From assembly GCA_046727955.1 (NCBI GenBank), contig JBKPDO010000323.1, positions 1 to 19,885 on the forward strand: a stretch of DNA of 19,885 bases, read 5' to 3'. The notes under the pieces were generated by a model. The model was not told the DNA's origin and made no database searches. It worked only from the letters and a program-made list of their open reading frames with translations. The translations under genes were made by a program, and so were the position numbers. The number at the start of each line of letters is the position of its first letter. Position 1 is the first letter of the stretch. Shown piece by piece: positions 13,053-19,885 of this stretch. The DNA is from DASVXQ01 sp046727955. Its GTDB lineage: Bacteria > Actinomycetota > CALGFH01.

Positions 13053-14912
13053 ATGGCGACTTGGGTGGACCTGCGCGTTGCCGCCGGACAGGTGGCGGGG
13101 ATGCGGACGCGGACGCATCGTCGCCTCGACATGGTCCTGCTCCTCATCGGGGCGCTGCTCGTGGGCGGGGCCGCGGCGCTCGGTGCGGTGGCCGGGGACG
13201 GCGAGCGGGTCACCGGCTTTTGGGCCGGTGCCATGATCGGCAGCGACGGCCGTGCCGGCGTCGTCGAGGTGATCGACTACGACTTCGGCAACCACAAGCG
13301 CCACGGCATCTTCCGCGATGTGCCCGGGTTGTCGCCCGACGCCCAGGTCGCGGTCTCGTCGGCGACCGCACCCAGCTCTATGACGCTCCAGAGCCCGGAA
13401 TACGCGACGCGGATCCGCATCGGCGACCCGTCGCGCACGATCACCGGCCGGCACCGCTACAGGATCGCCTACCCCCTGGACAGGGTGGCCCCTCAGGGCC
13501 GGCTGGCGTGGGATGCGGTCGGGACGGAGTGGCCGGTCGGCATCGGCAATGTCGAGGTCCACGTGGTCGCGCCGTTTGAGTTCGAGGAGATCCGCTGCGT
13601 GCAGGGCGAGCCCGGTTCCCAGCGGCCATGCGGCCTCAGCCAGCCCGAGCCCGGCCACCTCGTCGCCACGATCGGCGCCCTGCGAGCTCGTCAGAGCGCC
13701 ACCCTGTACGCGGCAGGCGGCCGTCGGCTGGAGACCGCCCCTCGCCTGCTGGTGCCCTCGTCCGGCCTTCCGGCCGACGCGACCAGCGGCGCTCCCCTGG
13801 CTGCGCTGGTGGCCGCGGCCGCCGCGCTGGTCGCATCGGCCCTGACGTCGTGGCTGGTATGGCGGGCCGGCCGCGAGCGGGTCGCGCGAGGTGGGCCGGC
13901 CGACGCCGGCTCGGCTGGCACCGCTATGGAGGCTCGCGTCGACGCCGAGAAGCTGGGCTCGCTTGCGACCAGCGACTTCACTCCCCCGGCGGAGCTGACG
14001 CCGGCGCAGGGCGGCATCCTGCAGGCCGAGTCGGTGCGGCAGAACCACAAGGTGGCGTGGCTGATCGGCGCCGCCGCCGACGGTTACCTCGACATCGTGG
14101 GCGACGAGCGGCAAATGACCCTGAAGCGCCTGCCCCGCCAGGACGAGTCGTCAACCGCGCGCCTGCTCGACACGGCGTTCACCGGCCGCACGAGTCTGAC
14201 ACTCGGCTCCTATAACCCGCTCTTCGCCACGGTCTGGCAGGGGATCGGCGACGAGTTGAAGGCTTGGCAGAGGACGAGCGGCCTTTGGGACCCGGCCGGC
14301 GTTTTCCAGCGGAGGCTTGTGCGGGTGCTCGGCGCGGTGGTCGCGGTGGGCGGCCTAGTCATCGCCGGTGTGGGTGGCGCCCTGGCCAGCCGGTGGGACA
14401 GGGTGTGGCTGGCGCTGCTGGTGTGGGGCGCGCTGCTGGCCGGCGCCGGCGTGGCTGTGGTGGTGCGGGCGTGGGAGCTGCGGGTCCGGACCCCGTTGGG
14501 CTCGGCGCTGTGGTTGCGTGTCGAGTCGTTCCGGCGGTTCCTGGCGGCGGCGGAGACGGGCCACGCCGAGGAGGCCGCCGAGCGGGGGGTCCTCCCCGGC
14601 TACACGGCGTGGGCAATGGCGCTCGGTGAGATCGACCGCTGGTCCCGGCGAGTTGCGGCTTCGGTGCGGTGCACCTGCGATCCGGTGGGCACTCGCTACT
14701 CGAGCATTGCCCCGTGGCTGCTGTCGGCCGTGTTGGCGTCCACGTTGGTGCCGTTGTCCTTGATCACCGGCACCGGCGACAGGGACAGCGGCTCGTCCGG
14801 CTGGTCCGGCGGCGGCTGGTCCGGCGGTGGTGGCGGCGGTGGCGGTGGTGGCGGGGGTGGCGGCAGCGACGGTGGTGGGGGCGGCGACGGTGGTGGCGGG
14901 GGGTCGTGGTGA
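13053..14912 (+). CDS. DUF2207-domain membrane protein with Gly-rich tail
   Basis: A 619-residue membrane protein of the DUF2207 family. A hydrophobic N-terminal helix lies at 27-47 (MVLLLIGALLVGGAAALGAV). The extracytoplasmic DUF2207 domain runs to about 245 and carries family-like HGIFRDVPGL (84-93), RYRIAYPLDRV (135-145) and WPVGIGNVEVHVVAP (160-174). A second helix follows near 248-270, then a cytosolic part (ELTPAQGGIL, 314-323), two more helices near 425-445 and 451-472, and one near 552-571. The tail is almost all Gly/Ser/Asp/Trp (WSGGGWS, 14 Gly in a row), as often seen at the end of this family. ATG at 13053 is the first start; ATG at 13101 (residue 17), with AGGTGG just upstream and a basic MRTRTHRR lead into the helix, is at least as good. 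The role is unknown. It is probably co-transcribed with the next gene, 22 nt away. Confidence 0.88.
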   Translation: MATWVDLRVAAGQVAGMRTRTHRRLDMVLLLIGALLVGGAAALGAVAGDGERVTGFWAGAMIGSDGRAGVVEVIDYDFGNHKRHGIFRDVPGLSPDAQVAVSSATAPSSMTLQSPEYATRIRIGDPSRTITGRHRYRIAYPLDRVAPQGRLAWDAVGTEWPVGIGNVEVHVVAPFEFEEIRCVQGEPGSQRPCGLSQPEPGHLVATIGALRARQSATLYAAGGRRLETAPRLLVPSSGLPADATSGAPLAALVAAAAALVASALTSWLVWRAGRERVARGGPADAGSAGTAMEARVDAEKLGSLATSDFTPPAELTPAQGGILQAESVRQNHKVAWLIGAAADGYLDIVGDERQMTLKRLPRQDESSTARLLDTAFTGRTSLTLGSYNPLFATVWQGIGDELKAWQRTSGLWDPAGVFQRRLVRVLGAVVAVGGLVIAGVGGALASRWDRVWLALLVWGALLAGAGVAVVVRAWELRVRTPLGSALWLRVESFRRFLAAAETGHAEEAAERGVLPGYTAWAMALGEIDRWSRRVAASVRCTCDPVGTRYSSIAPWLLSAVLASTLVPLSLITGTGDRDSGSSGWSGGGWSGGGGGGGGGGGGGGSDGGGGGDGGGGGSW

Positions 14913-14934
14913 GCGTGCAGCGGACGGGGGCGCC

Positions 14935-15888
14935 ATGACCCAGGGCGAGGAGCCGGGATGGGCTCCCCCCGGCGCGGGCCCGCCGGCGGACGAGACCGGC
15001 CAGCCCCTGCCGCCAGGCACCGGCGGGCCGCCTTGGGCCGCACTGCCGCCGGACGCCGCGGGCGCATCTCGTCCCGAAGGCCTGGCCGTCGTCGCACTGG
15101 TTCTTGCGGTCGTGTCGCTCCTTGTCCCCGTGCTTCCTGGCGTGGTGGCGCTTGTGCTCGCCGTGATGGCCACTCGGCGGGCGCGGCAGGCGCGGCAGGC
15201 GCCCGGCGCCGCGGTGGGTGGTCGCGGCCTGGTCACGGCGACGCTCGTCCTATCCACCATCGGGCTGCTCGCCTGGACGGGGCTTGGCGCGCTGGCCGTC
15301 ATGACGCGGCAGGAGCCGGCGGGCTGGCAAGCCGCGGCCGCCACGGGCGCAGCCGCTGCCACGGTCGGCGCCGGCCAGTTCTCGCAAGTGACCGCCCCGC
15401 CGCCCACCGAGCCGCCGGCCACCGAGCCGCCGGCCACCGAGCCGCCCGCCACGGAGCCGGCCACCACCGCGCCCGTGACGAGCCAACCAAAGGTCGCTGC
15501 CGGCCGCGTCGGCGACCGCTTGACCGTGTACGACGAATTGGGGACTTCCCGGCTGGAGATCACCGTCACCCGGCTGAAGTTCTCCACCGGAGATGAGTTC
15601 GACCGGCCGCAGCACGGCCTGTACATGGGTGCCTATGTCAAGGTCCACGCACTCGCCGACGAGCAGGACACCCCTTGGGAGGACAGCTACGCGCTCGTGG
15701 GCGGCCGTCACTACCGCGGGGACGTGATCACCAGCTCCACCGCGTTCGACCCGCCCCTGGAACCCCTGACCCTCAGCCAGGGCGAGGGAATCTCTGGTTG
15801 GCTGGTGTTCGACGTCCCGGCCCGTCACGGCCAGCTCGTACTCCGCGACATCCTGGACGAGCGCAACCTTGGGATCTGGAAGTATTGA
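14935..15888 (+). CDS. DUF4190/DUF4352-type membrane-anchored protein
   Basis: A 317-residue protein. Residues 1-46 are a Pro/Gly-rich cytosolic head. Residues 49-78 and 98-122 are two membrane helices around a basic loop (TRRARQARQAPG), the DUF4190 arrangement. Residues 157-180 are a TEPPA repeat spacer. Residues 185-310 look like a DUF4352 immunoglobulin-like domain: VGDRLTVYDELGTSRLEITVTRL, GLYMGAYVKVHAL, GISGWLVFDVP. The external domain probably binds or senses something at the cell surface; no ligand can be named. ATG at 14935 sits just after a GGGGGCG run, 22 nt past the DUF2207 stop, and marks the start of the polar head; an open frame further upstream overlaps the Gly-rich tail and is rejected. 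A hairpin lies just past the stop. Confidence 0.83.
   Translation: MTQGEEPGWAPPGAGPPADETGQPLPPGTGGPPWAALPPDAAGASRPEGLAVVALVLAVVSLLVPVLPGVVALVLAVMATRRARQARQAPGAAVGGRGLVTATLVLSTIGLLAWTGLGALAVMTRQEPAGWQAAAATGAAAATVGAGQFSQVTAPPPTEPPATEPPATEPPATEPATTAPVTSQPKVAAGRVGDRLTVYDELGTSRLEITVTRLKFSTGDEFDRPQHGLYMGAYVKVHALADEQDTPWEDSYALVGGRHYRGDVITSSTAFDPPLEPLTLSQGEGISGWLVFDVPARHGQLVLRDILDERNLGIWKY
15406..15462 (+). repeat. In-gene 15-bp tandem repeat (TEPPA spacer)
   Basis: ACCGAGCCGCCGGCC occurs at 15406-15420 and 15421-15435, again at 15436-15450 with one change, and as a shortened 12-bp copy at 15451-15462. It encodes TEPPA-TEPPA-TEPPA-TEPA between the membrane part and the external domain. In-frame units of this kind can change in number without breaking the protein. 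Confidence 0.85.
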
Positions 15889-15903
15889 GGCGATGATTGG
15901 CCG

Positions 15904-15923
15904 GGTCGCGCGAGATCGCGACC
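15904..15923. terminator. Hairpin between convergent genes
   Basis: GGTCGCG-CGAGAT-CGCGACC is a perfect 7-bp stem with a 6-nt loop, 15 nt past the stop of the DUF4352-type gene and about 100 nt beyond the end of the oppositely read DUF5995 gene. It may end plus-strand transcripts, or both directions. There is no T-run. A 12-bp palindrome, AGTCGTACGACT, lies nearby at 15937-15948. Confidence 0.45.
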
Positions 15924-16028
15924 AGGACCAACCTCGAGTCGTACGACTTTGCGTTCCCCTGGTGATGATCTACGAAGCCCAGTTCCTGGCCACGGATGGC
16001 TGCCCACCTGCTGTTTACCAACCGGTGA

Positions 16029-16751
16029 CTACCGATACCAGCGGATGATCTCGCGGGCCGTGTCCCGAGCGTGCTGTCTGATCTCGTCGGCGACGACCTC
16101 TCGCGCCCCCGGGGTGGGCGCGCTCAGCAACCGCTGCGCGTTGTCCCACGCCAGCTGCCTCCACGCGAAGATGTCGGCGTCGGCGGTTGGCGGGACCGTT
16201 TCCGAGAACAGGCCAGGGCACAGGTCCCGCTGGATCTCGGGGTACGCGGCCGGGTACGCGCGGAACGCAAGCACGTCGTCCACGTGCTTGTGGTCCGAGT
16301 ACAGGTAGCGCGGGCCCACCTGTTCGATCATGAACGCCAGGTCGTTGTTGATGTGGGCGTTGATCCCGAGGTAGAGCATCTGCGTGCAGTTGAGTCGCTC
16401 GGGCTCGGTGCGGAACGCGATACGCCACGCCGGGTCGACGTCGTTGTCGTCGCCGCGTTTCCAGGCCGCGTAGGCGTCGAGGTAGTAGTTCGCGAAGGTG
16501 GGGATGACCACCCGGTCCCAAAACTGCGGATCGGAGAACTCGCCAGCCTCGTTGGCGTCCCGCATTGCCTCGGTGGTGCGCAAGTAGAGCAGCGCGAAGG
16601 GCTTGTTCTGCGGCTCCAGTGCGGGGTCCTGGTAATGCGCCGTCAGTTGCTCGATGGTGTGCGCCGTGTTCTGGTCGGCTCGTGCCGGCGACACCGTTGA
16701 CAGCGCCGCCAGTGTGGCGAGCGCGACGATGGCGGTTATCTTGCGGAGCAT
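16029..16751 (-). CDS. Secreted DUF5995-family protein
   Basis: A 240-residue exported protein. It has a signal peptide MLRKITAIVALATLAALS with a likely cut after SPARA (residue 25). The mature part has FALLYLRTTEAMRD, a FANYYLDAYAAWKRGD helix, then GINAHINNDLAFMI, the signature I associate with DUF5995, and a C-terminal helix AREIIRWYR. No catalytic motif is known to me; the family's function is not established. ATG at 16751 is preceded by GGGAGG at 7-nt spacing, and the signal peptide begins exactly there, which settles the start. It lies 89 nt behind the GNAT-ACD gene on the same strand; whether they share a transcript is unclear. Confidence 0.85.
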   Translation of the reverse strand: MLRKITAIVALATLAALSTVSPARADQNTAHTIEQLTAHYQDPALEPQNKPFALLYLRTTEAMRDANEAGEFSDPQFWDRVVIPTFANYYLDAYAAWKRGDDNDVDPAWRIAFRTEPERLNCTQMLYLGINAHINNDLAFMIEQVGPRYLYSDHKHVDDVLAFRAYPAAYPEIQRDLCPGLFSETVPPTADADIFAWRQLAWDNAQRLLSAPTPGAREVVADEIRQHARDTAREIIRWYR

Positions 16752-16840
16752 CGGGATCCTCCCTACGGCGGCGGAGCCGATGATTGTCCCATCCCCCGAT
16801 GACGTGGAGCCAGGGCGCCCACAGCTCTTCTCATCGCCAC

Positions 16841-19570
16841 CTACCGGCGGCGGGCGCTGAGTGGCAGGGGCGGAGCTGGTTGCTCGACCCGCACGCGCAC
16901 GTCGACGATGGTGGCGCCGTCCGGGCCGGCGATGACGGGGTTGCAGTCCAGCTCGGCGATCTCGGGGTGGTCGTCGGCAAGGGCGCCGATGCGCAGCAGC
17001 AGGTCCTCGAGGGCGGCCAGGTCGGCGTTGGGAGCGCCGCGCCAGCCGTCCAGCAGCGGGTAGGTCTTGAGCGAGCGGAGCAGCTCGCCGGCGTCGCGGT
17101 CGGTCAGCGGGGCCAGCCGCACAGCGACGTCGCCAACCAGCTCGGCGCTGGTGCCGCCGGCGCCGCAAGCCACCACTGCACCGAAGGTGGGGTCGTGGAC
17201 CACCCCGACCAGCAGCTCCGCGACCCCGCTCGCCATCCGCTGGATCAGCAATCCCTCTGGCGGGTGGCCGGCGGCCGCCACGGCCTGGGCCAGGTCGGTC
17301 GCGGCTCGGGTGACCTCTTGACGTCCCTGGAGGTTGAGGCGGACCGCGCCGACCTCGGTCTTGTGCAGCAGCCCCGGGGCGACGGCCTTCAGCGCCACCG
17401 GCCCTGGAAGCTCCTCGGCCACCTTCCCCGCCTCCTCGGCCGTGCGGGCAAGGCGCCAGGGGGCCAGCGGCAGGCGGTAGCAGCCGAGCAGCCGCGCGGC
17501 CTCCTCGACGGTGAGCCAGCGTGGTCCTGTGGCGAGCGCCTCGGCCAGTACAGCGGCGGCTTCGTCGCGGCGGATGCCGTGCAGGTCGGGCAGGTGCCCC
17601 TCAGGCTGGCGCAGCCACTGGCCCCGCTCGGCGGCACGCGCGACGGCCCGGGCGGCCTCCTCGGGGAAGGCGTAGCAGGGGATCGGCCGTGGACCGGTGT
17701 GGAGCTCGGCCGGGATGCCTGTGGAGGTCATCAGCACGGCCAGCGGCGTCGTCTCGGCGGGGGCCTGCTCCGCGGCCTGGCGGATGGTGGCGGCGATCTG
17801 GTCGGTCGCGTGCTCGCCGGCGAGTGGCGGGATGTGGATGACGATCACGGCGTCGACCTCGCCGGAGGCGGCCACCAGCTCGATCGCCTGCTGGTAGCGC
17901 TCGGGCGGGGCGGCGGCCAGCAGGTCGACCGGGTTGCCGCTGGCGGCCTCGGCGGGCAGGACCCTGGCCAGGCGCGAGCGCAGCTGCTCGGAGAAGGCCG
18001 GGACCTGGAGCCCGGACGCCTCGCAGGCATCGGCGCACAGGATGCCGGGACCGCCGGCGTTGGTGACGATCGCCACTCGCCGCCCACGCGGGGCGGGCTG
18101 GGCGGCGAGCAGCTTGGCGACGTCGAACAGTTCGCTCAAAGTGTCGGTGCGGATCACGCCGGCCTGACGGAACAGCGCGTCCACCGGCACGTCGGACGCG
18201 GCCAGCAGAGCGCCGGTGTGCGAGCCGGTGGCGCGGGCGCCCGCCACCGACCGGCCGGCCTTGACCGCGATGATCGGCTTGGCGCGGGCCAGGCGGCGGG
18301 CGAAGCGGGCGAGCTTTCTGGGGTTGCCGAACGACTCCAGGTACAGCAGCACCAGGTCGGTGTCGGGGTCGTCCTGCCAGTAGCCGAGCAGGTCGTTGCC
18401 GGAGATGTCGGCCTTGTTGCCCACCGACAGAAAGCTCGACAGGCCAAGGCCAAGCTGGTTGGCGTAGTCGACGATGGCAAGGCCCAGCGCGCCGCTCTGC
18501 GACATGAAGCCGACCCGGCCCCGCTGAGGCAGGGTCGGGCCGAAGGTGGCGTCCAGCCGCACTGCGGGATCGGTGTTGATCACGCCAAGACAGTTGGGCC
18601 CGACCAGCCGCATGCCGGCCTGCCGGCAGATCCGCAGCAGGGCCTCTTGGCGCCCGGCGCCCTGTGGGCCGCTCTCGGCAAAGCCGGCCGACAGCACCAC
18701 CAGCGCGCCTACGCCCTTGGCCGCGCACTCGCGCGCGACCCGCACGACCTCGTCTGCCGGGACGGCCAGCACCGCCAGGTCGACCGGGCCGGGGACCTTG
18801 GTGACCGAGGGGTAGGCGGCCACCGACTGGACTACGCTGGCGCTGGGATTGACCGGGTAGACGGGACCGGCGAACCCGGCGGCCAGCAGGTTGTGGAACA
18901 GCTCTCCGCCGACCGTGCCGCGCCGGCGCGAGGCGCCGATCACCGCCACCGACCGTGGCGCCAGCACCCGCCGCAGCGCCGCCGCGGCCGCCTGCTCCTC
19001 GCGCTGGTCGAAGCGCTCCAGCGCGTCGGGTGTCAGCAGCGTGGGCGCCTCGACCATGACCAGGCCGGGCTCCGAGCGGATGCGGACGGCGAAGCCGCTA
19101 TCGCGGAACACCTGGATCATCTGGTAATTGCCGGGCAGCACCTGGGCGGTGAACAGCTCGACGCCCTGGGCGCGGGCGGACTGGGCGAGCTGGCCGAGCA
19201 GCAGCGTGCCAAGCCCCCGACCCTGGAAGGCGTCGTCGATCACCAGCGCGACCTCGGCCCGCTCGGGCCGCTGGGCCTCTCGCTCCCAGCCGGCGTGCGC
19301 GACGATGCGGCCGGAGGATCCGGTGGTGGCGACCAGCCCGTCGCGGCGCTGACCGTCGACGTCGGTGGCCCAGCCAACGACCCTGGTGAAGTCGACCGCG
19401 GCCGTAAAGAACCGCAGGTAGCGTGACTCCTCCGACAGCCCCCGCAGCAGCCGCTCCACGCCAGGCGCGTCGCCAGGCCGCGCGGGTCGCACATGCACCG
19501 TGGTCCCGTCCCGCAGCACCACATCGGTCTCGCGACCGGCCAGGTCGGCCGCTGGTGTGGTTGTGGCCAT
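16841..19570 (-). CDS. GNAT acetyltransferase fused to ADP-forming acyl-CoA synthetase-like domains (Pat-type)
   Basis: A 909-residue fusion. Residues about 18-175 are a GNAT domain with the acetyl-CoA loop QGRGLG (116-121) and a YLRFF segment (51-55). Residues about 201-300 are a CoA-binding Rossmann domain (RSVAVIGASRRRGTVGG). Residues about 315-650 are succinyl-CoA ligase-like domains with GPNCLGVIN (324-332), MSQSGALG (356-363), SVGNKADISGNDLL (382-395) and SHTGAL (450-455). The C-terminal third is the ATP-grasp lobe (PVALKAVAPGLLHKTEVGAV). GNAT comes first here, the reverse of Salmonella/E. coli Pat, but an order known in actinobacterial protein acetyltransferases. H451 is in the position of the phosphorylated His of true ADP-forming acetyl-CoA synthetases, so catalysis by the ACD part is possible. 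The likely job is lysine acylation of acyl-CoA enzymes, with the ACD part sensing acyl-CoA. ATG at 19570 has GGAG upstream. Confidence 0.9.
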   Translation of the reverse strand: MATTTPAADLAGRETDVVLRDGTTVHVRPARPGDAPGVERLLRGLSEESRYLRFFTAAVDFTRVVGWATDVDGQRRDGLVATTGSSGRIVAHAGWEREAQRPERAEVALVIDDAFQGRGLGTLLLGQLAQSARAQGVELFTAQVLPGNYQMIQVFRDSGFAVRIRSEPGLVMVEAPTLLTPDALERFDQREEQAAAAALRRVLAPRSVAVIGASRRRGTVGGELFHNLLAAGFAGPVYPVNPSASVVQSVAAYPSVTKVPGPVDLAVLAVPADEVVRVARECAAKGVGALVVLSAGFAESGPQGAGRQEALLRICRQAGMRLVGPNCLGVINTDPAVRLDATFGPTLPQRGRVGFMSQSGALGLAIVDYANQLGLGLSSFLSVGNKADISGNDLLGYWQDDPDTDLVLLYLESFGNPRKLARFARRLARAKPIIAVKAGRSVAGARATGSHTGALLAASDVPVDALFRQAGVIRTDTLSELFDVAKLLAAQPAPRGRRVAIVTNAGGPGILCADACEASGLQVPAFSEQLRSRLARVLPAEAASGNPVDLLAAAPPERYQQAIELVAASGEVDAVIVIHIPPLAGEHATDQIAATIRQAAEQAPAETTPLAVLMTSTGIPAELHTGPRPIPCYAFPEEAARAVARAAERGQWLRQPEGHLPDLHGIRRDEAAAVLAEALATGPRWLTVEEAARLLGCYRLPLAPWRLARTAEEAGKVAEELPGPVALKAVAPGLLHKTEVGAVRLNLQGRQEVTRAATDLAQAVAAAGHPPEGLLIQRMASGVAELLVGVVHDPTFGAVVACGAGGTSAELVGDVAVRLAPLTDRDAGELLRSLKTYPLLDGWRGAPNADLAALEDLLLRIGALADDHPEIAELDCNPVIAGPDGATIVDVRVRVEQPAPPLPLSARRR

Positions 19571-19585
19571 CGCAATGCTCCTGTG

Positions 19586-19618
19586 CCGACCGGTCGGGTC
19601 AACGCCCGGTTCGCGAAC
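19586..19618. promoter_or_regulatory. Two perfect palindromes between divergent genes
   Basis: CCGACCGGTCGG (19586-19597) and GTTCGCGAAC (19609-19618) are perfect palindromes 11 nt apart in the gap between the GNAT-ACD start and the gene beginning at 19764. A TTGACC hexamer (19602-19597, minus strand) overlaps the first and could be a -35 box for the GNAT-ACD gene, though no good -10 follows at normal spacing. Short GC palindromes are common by chance in such DNA, so function is uncertain. Confidence 0.3.
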
Positions 19619-19763
19619 GCTTCCGACTGCAGCGTCCAACCAGGCGGGCGGGATGGCACCGGCCAGACGGGCCGCCCCGCGCGGGACCATCGGCACCAGG
19701 ACCCGGGCGCGGCGGGCCGTCCGGCCCTAGCACAGCGCACCGCGCGCCCGGCAGCATCGCGGC

Positions 19764-19885
19764 ATGTTCCTGCGCTACTTCATCCAGCTGCCGCTGCCCG
19801 CCCAGCAAGTGGAGCAGGCGCTGCTGGCCGCGCCGGCCGAGTGGCTGCCCCACCTGGCCGACCAGGCCGGAACCCGGGGCGAGGA
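19764..19885 (+). CDS. Unidentified gene, N-terminal fragment
   Basis: An open frame from ATG to the window edge encodes 40 residues: MFLRYFIQLPLPAQQVEQAL, then LAAPAEWLPHLADQAGTRGE. The start '(V/L)RY...LPLP...VE.ALL..P..WLP.LA..A..RGE' matches, from memory, an actinobacterial family of uncharacterised proteins that may have an SRPBCC-like fold, but too little is present to assign it. There is no strong Shine-Dalgarno; the gene is divergent from the GNAT-ACD gene and may share its 193-nt control region. Confidence 0.6.
   Translation, partial: MFLRYFIQLPLPAQQVEQALLAAPAEWLPHLADQAGTRGE

Noticed and set aside
16784..19426. 880-codon plus-strand open frame opposite the GNAT-ACD gene
   Set aside because: Antisense to clear GNAT, CoA-binding and ATP-grasp motifs; low-information composition typical of high-GC shadows.
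19609..19618. GTTCGCGAAC considered as a LexA/SOS box
   Set aside because: The actinobacterial SOS box has the order GAAC-N4-GTTC; here the half-sites are reversed.

Overview
The window is very GC-rich and almost fully coding. Third codon positions are strongly G/C, and GTG starts and GTGA/TGATG junctions are frequent. Several protein families are typical of Actinomycetota: a DUF6186-type small membrane protein, an HtrA-like protease with a Pro-rich cytosolic head, DUF2207 and DUF4190/DUF4352 membrane proteins, DUF5995, and an acetyltransferase with an N-terminal GNAT domain fused to an ADP-forming acyl-CoA synthetase. A high-GC actinobacterium is the best guess; the species cannot be told from the sequence.

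Layout. (1) 2-148: the last residues of a subtilisin-type peptidase, converging with a two-gene MerR unit (145-1003) that is read from its own MerR-style promoter (1062-1093). (2) 1146-8369: a tightly packed five-gene minus-strand operon. In transcription order it encodes the carboxyltransferase and the biotin carboxylase/biotin carrier subunits of an acyl-CoA carboxylase, a crotonase-family protein, an AtuA-family protein and an acyl-CoA dehydrogenase. This set resembles the methylcrotonyl-CoA/geranyl-CoA carboxylase branch of leucine and acyclic-terpene breakdown. A perfect GTTACC-N4-GGTAAC inverted repeat sits directly before the first start codon and looks like a TetR-family operator. (3) 8444-10362: an accessory patch of lower coding quality. 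It holds the wreck of a secreted Rhs-like polymorphic toxin whose tip resembles a scabin/pierisin-type ADP-ribosyltransferase, followed by two intact small genes that look like its immunity/associated genes and by an orphan coding fragment. A 14-bp perfect hairpin covers the preferred start codon of the first of these. (4) 10491-15888: plus-strand envelope genes, namely two coupled small membrane proteins, an HtrA-type protease, a DUF2207 protein and a DUF4190/DUF4352 protein. (5) 16029-19570: minus-strand secreted DUF5995 protein and a 909-residue GNAT-ACD fusion, convergent with region 4 around a hairpin. (6) 19764-19885: the start of a plus-strand gene, divergent from the GNAT-ACD gene.

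How the parts work together. The carboxylase operon is a self-contained branched-chain acyl-CoA module. Several of its enzymes depart from textbook active sites or lengths: the dehydrogenase has its base in helix G, the crotonase lacks one of the two catalytic Glu, and the biotin carboxylase lacks 16 residues relative to E. coli AccC. The GNAT-ACD protein may control acyl-CoA enzymes by lysine acylation, but nothing here links it directly to the operon. The toxin patch is the most unusual part: the toxin is broken by two frame changes and an apparent internal deletion while the two genes behind it remain open. No rRNA, tRNA, CRISPR array or insertion sequence was seen, and no gene-free stretch exceeds 300 bases.
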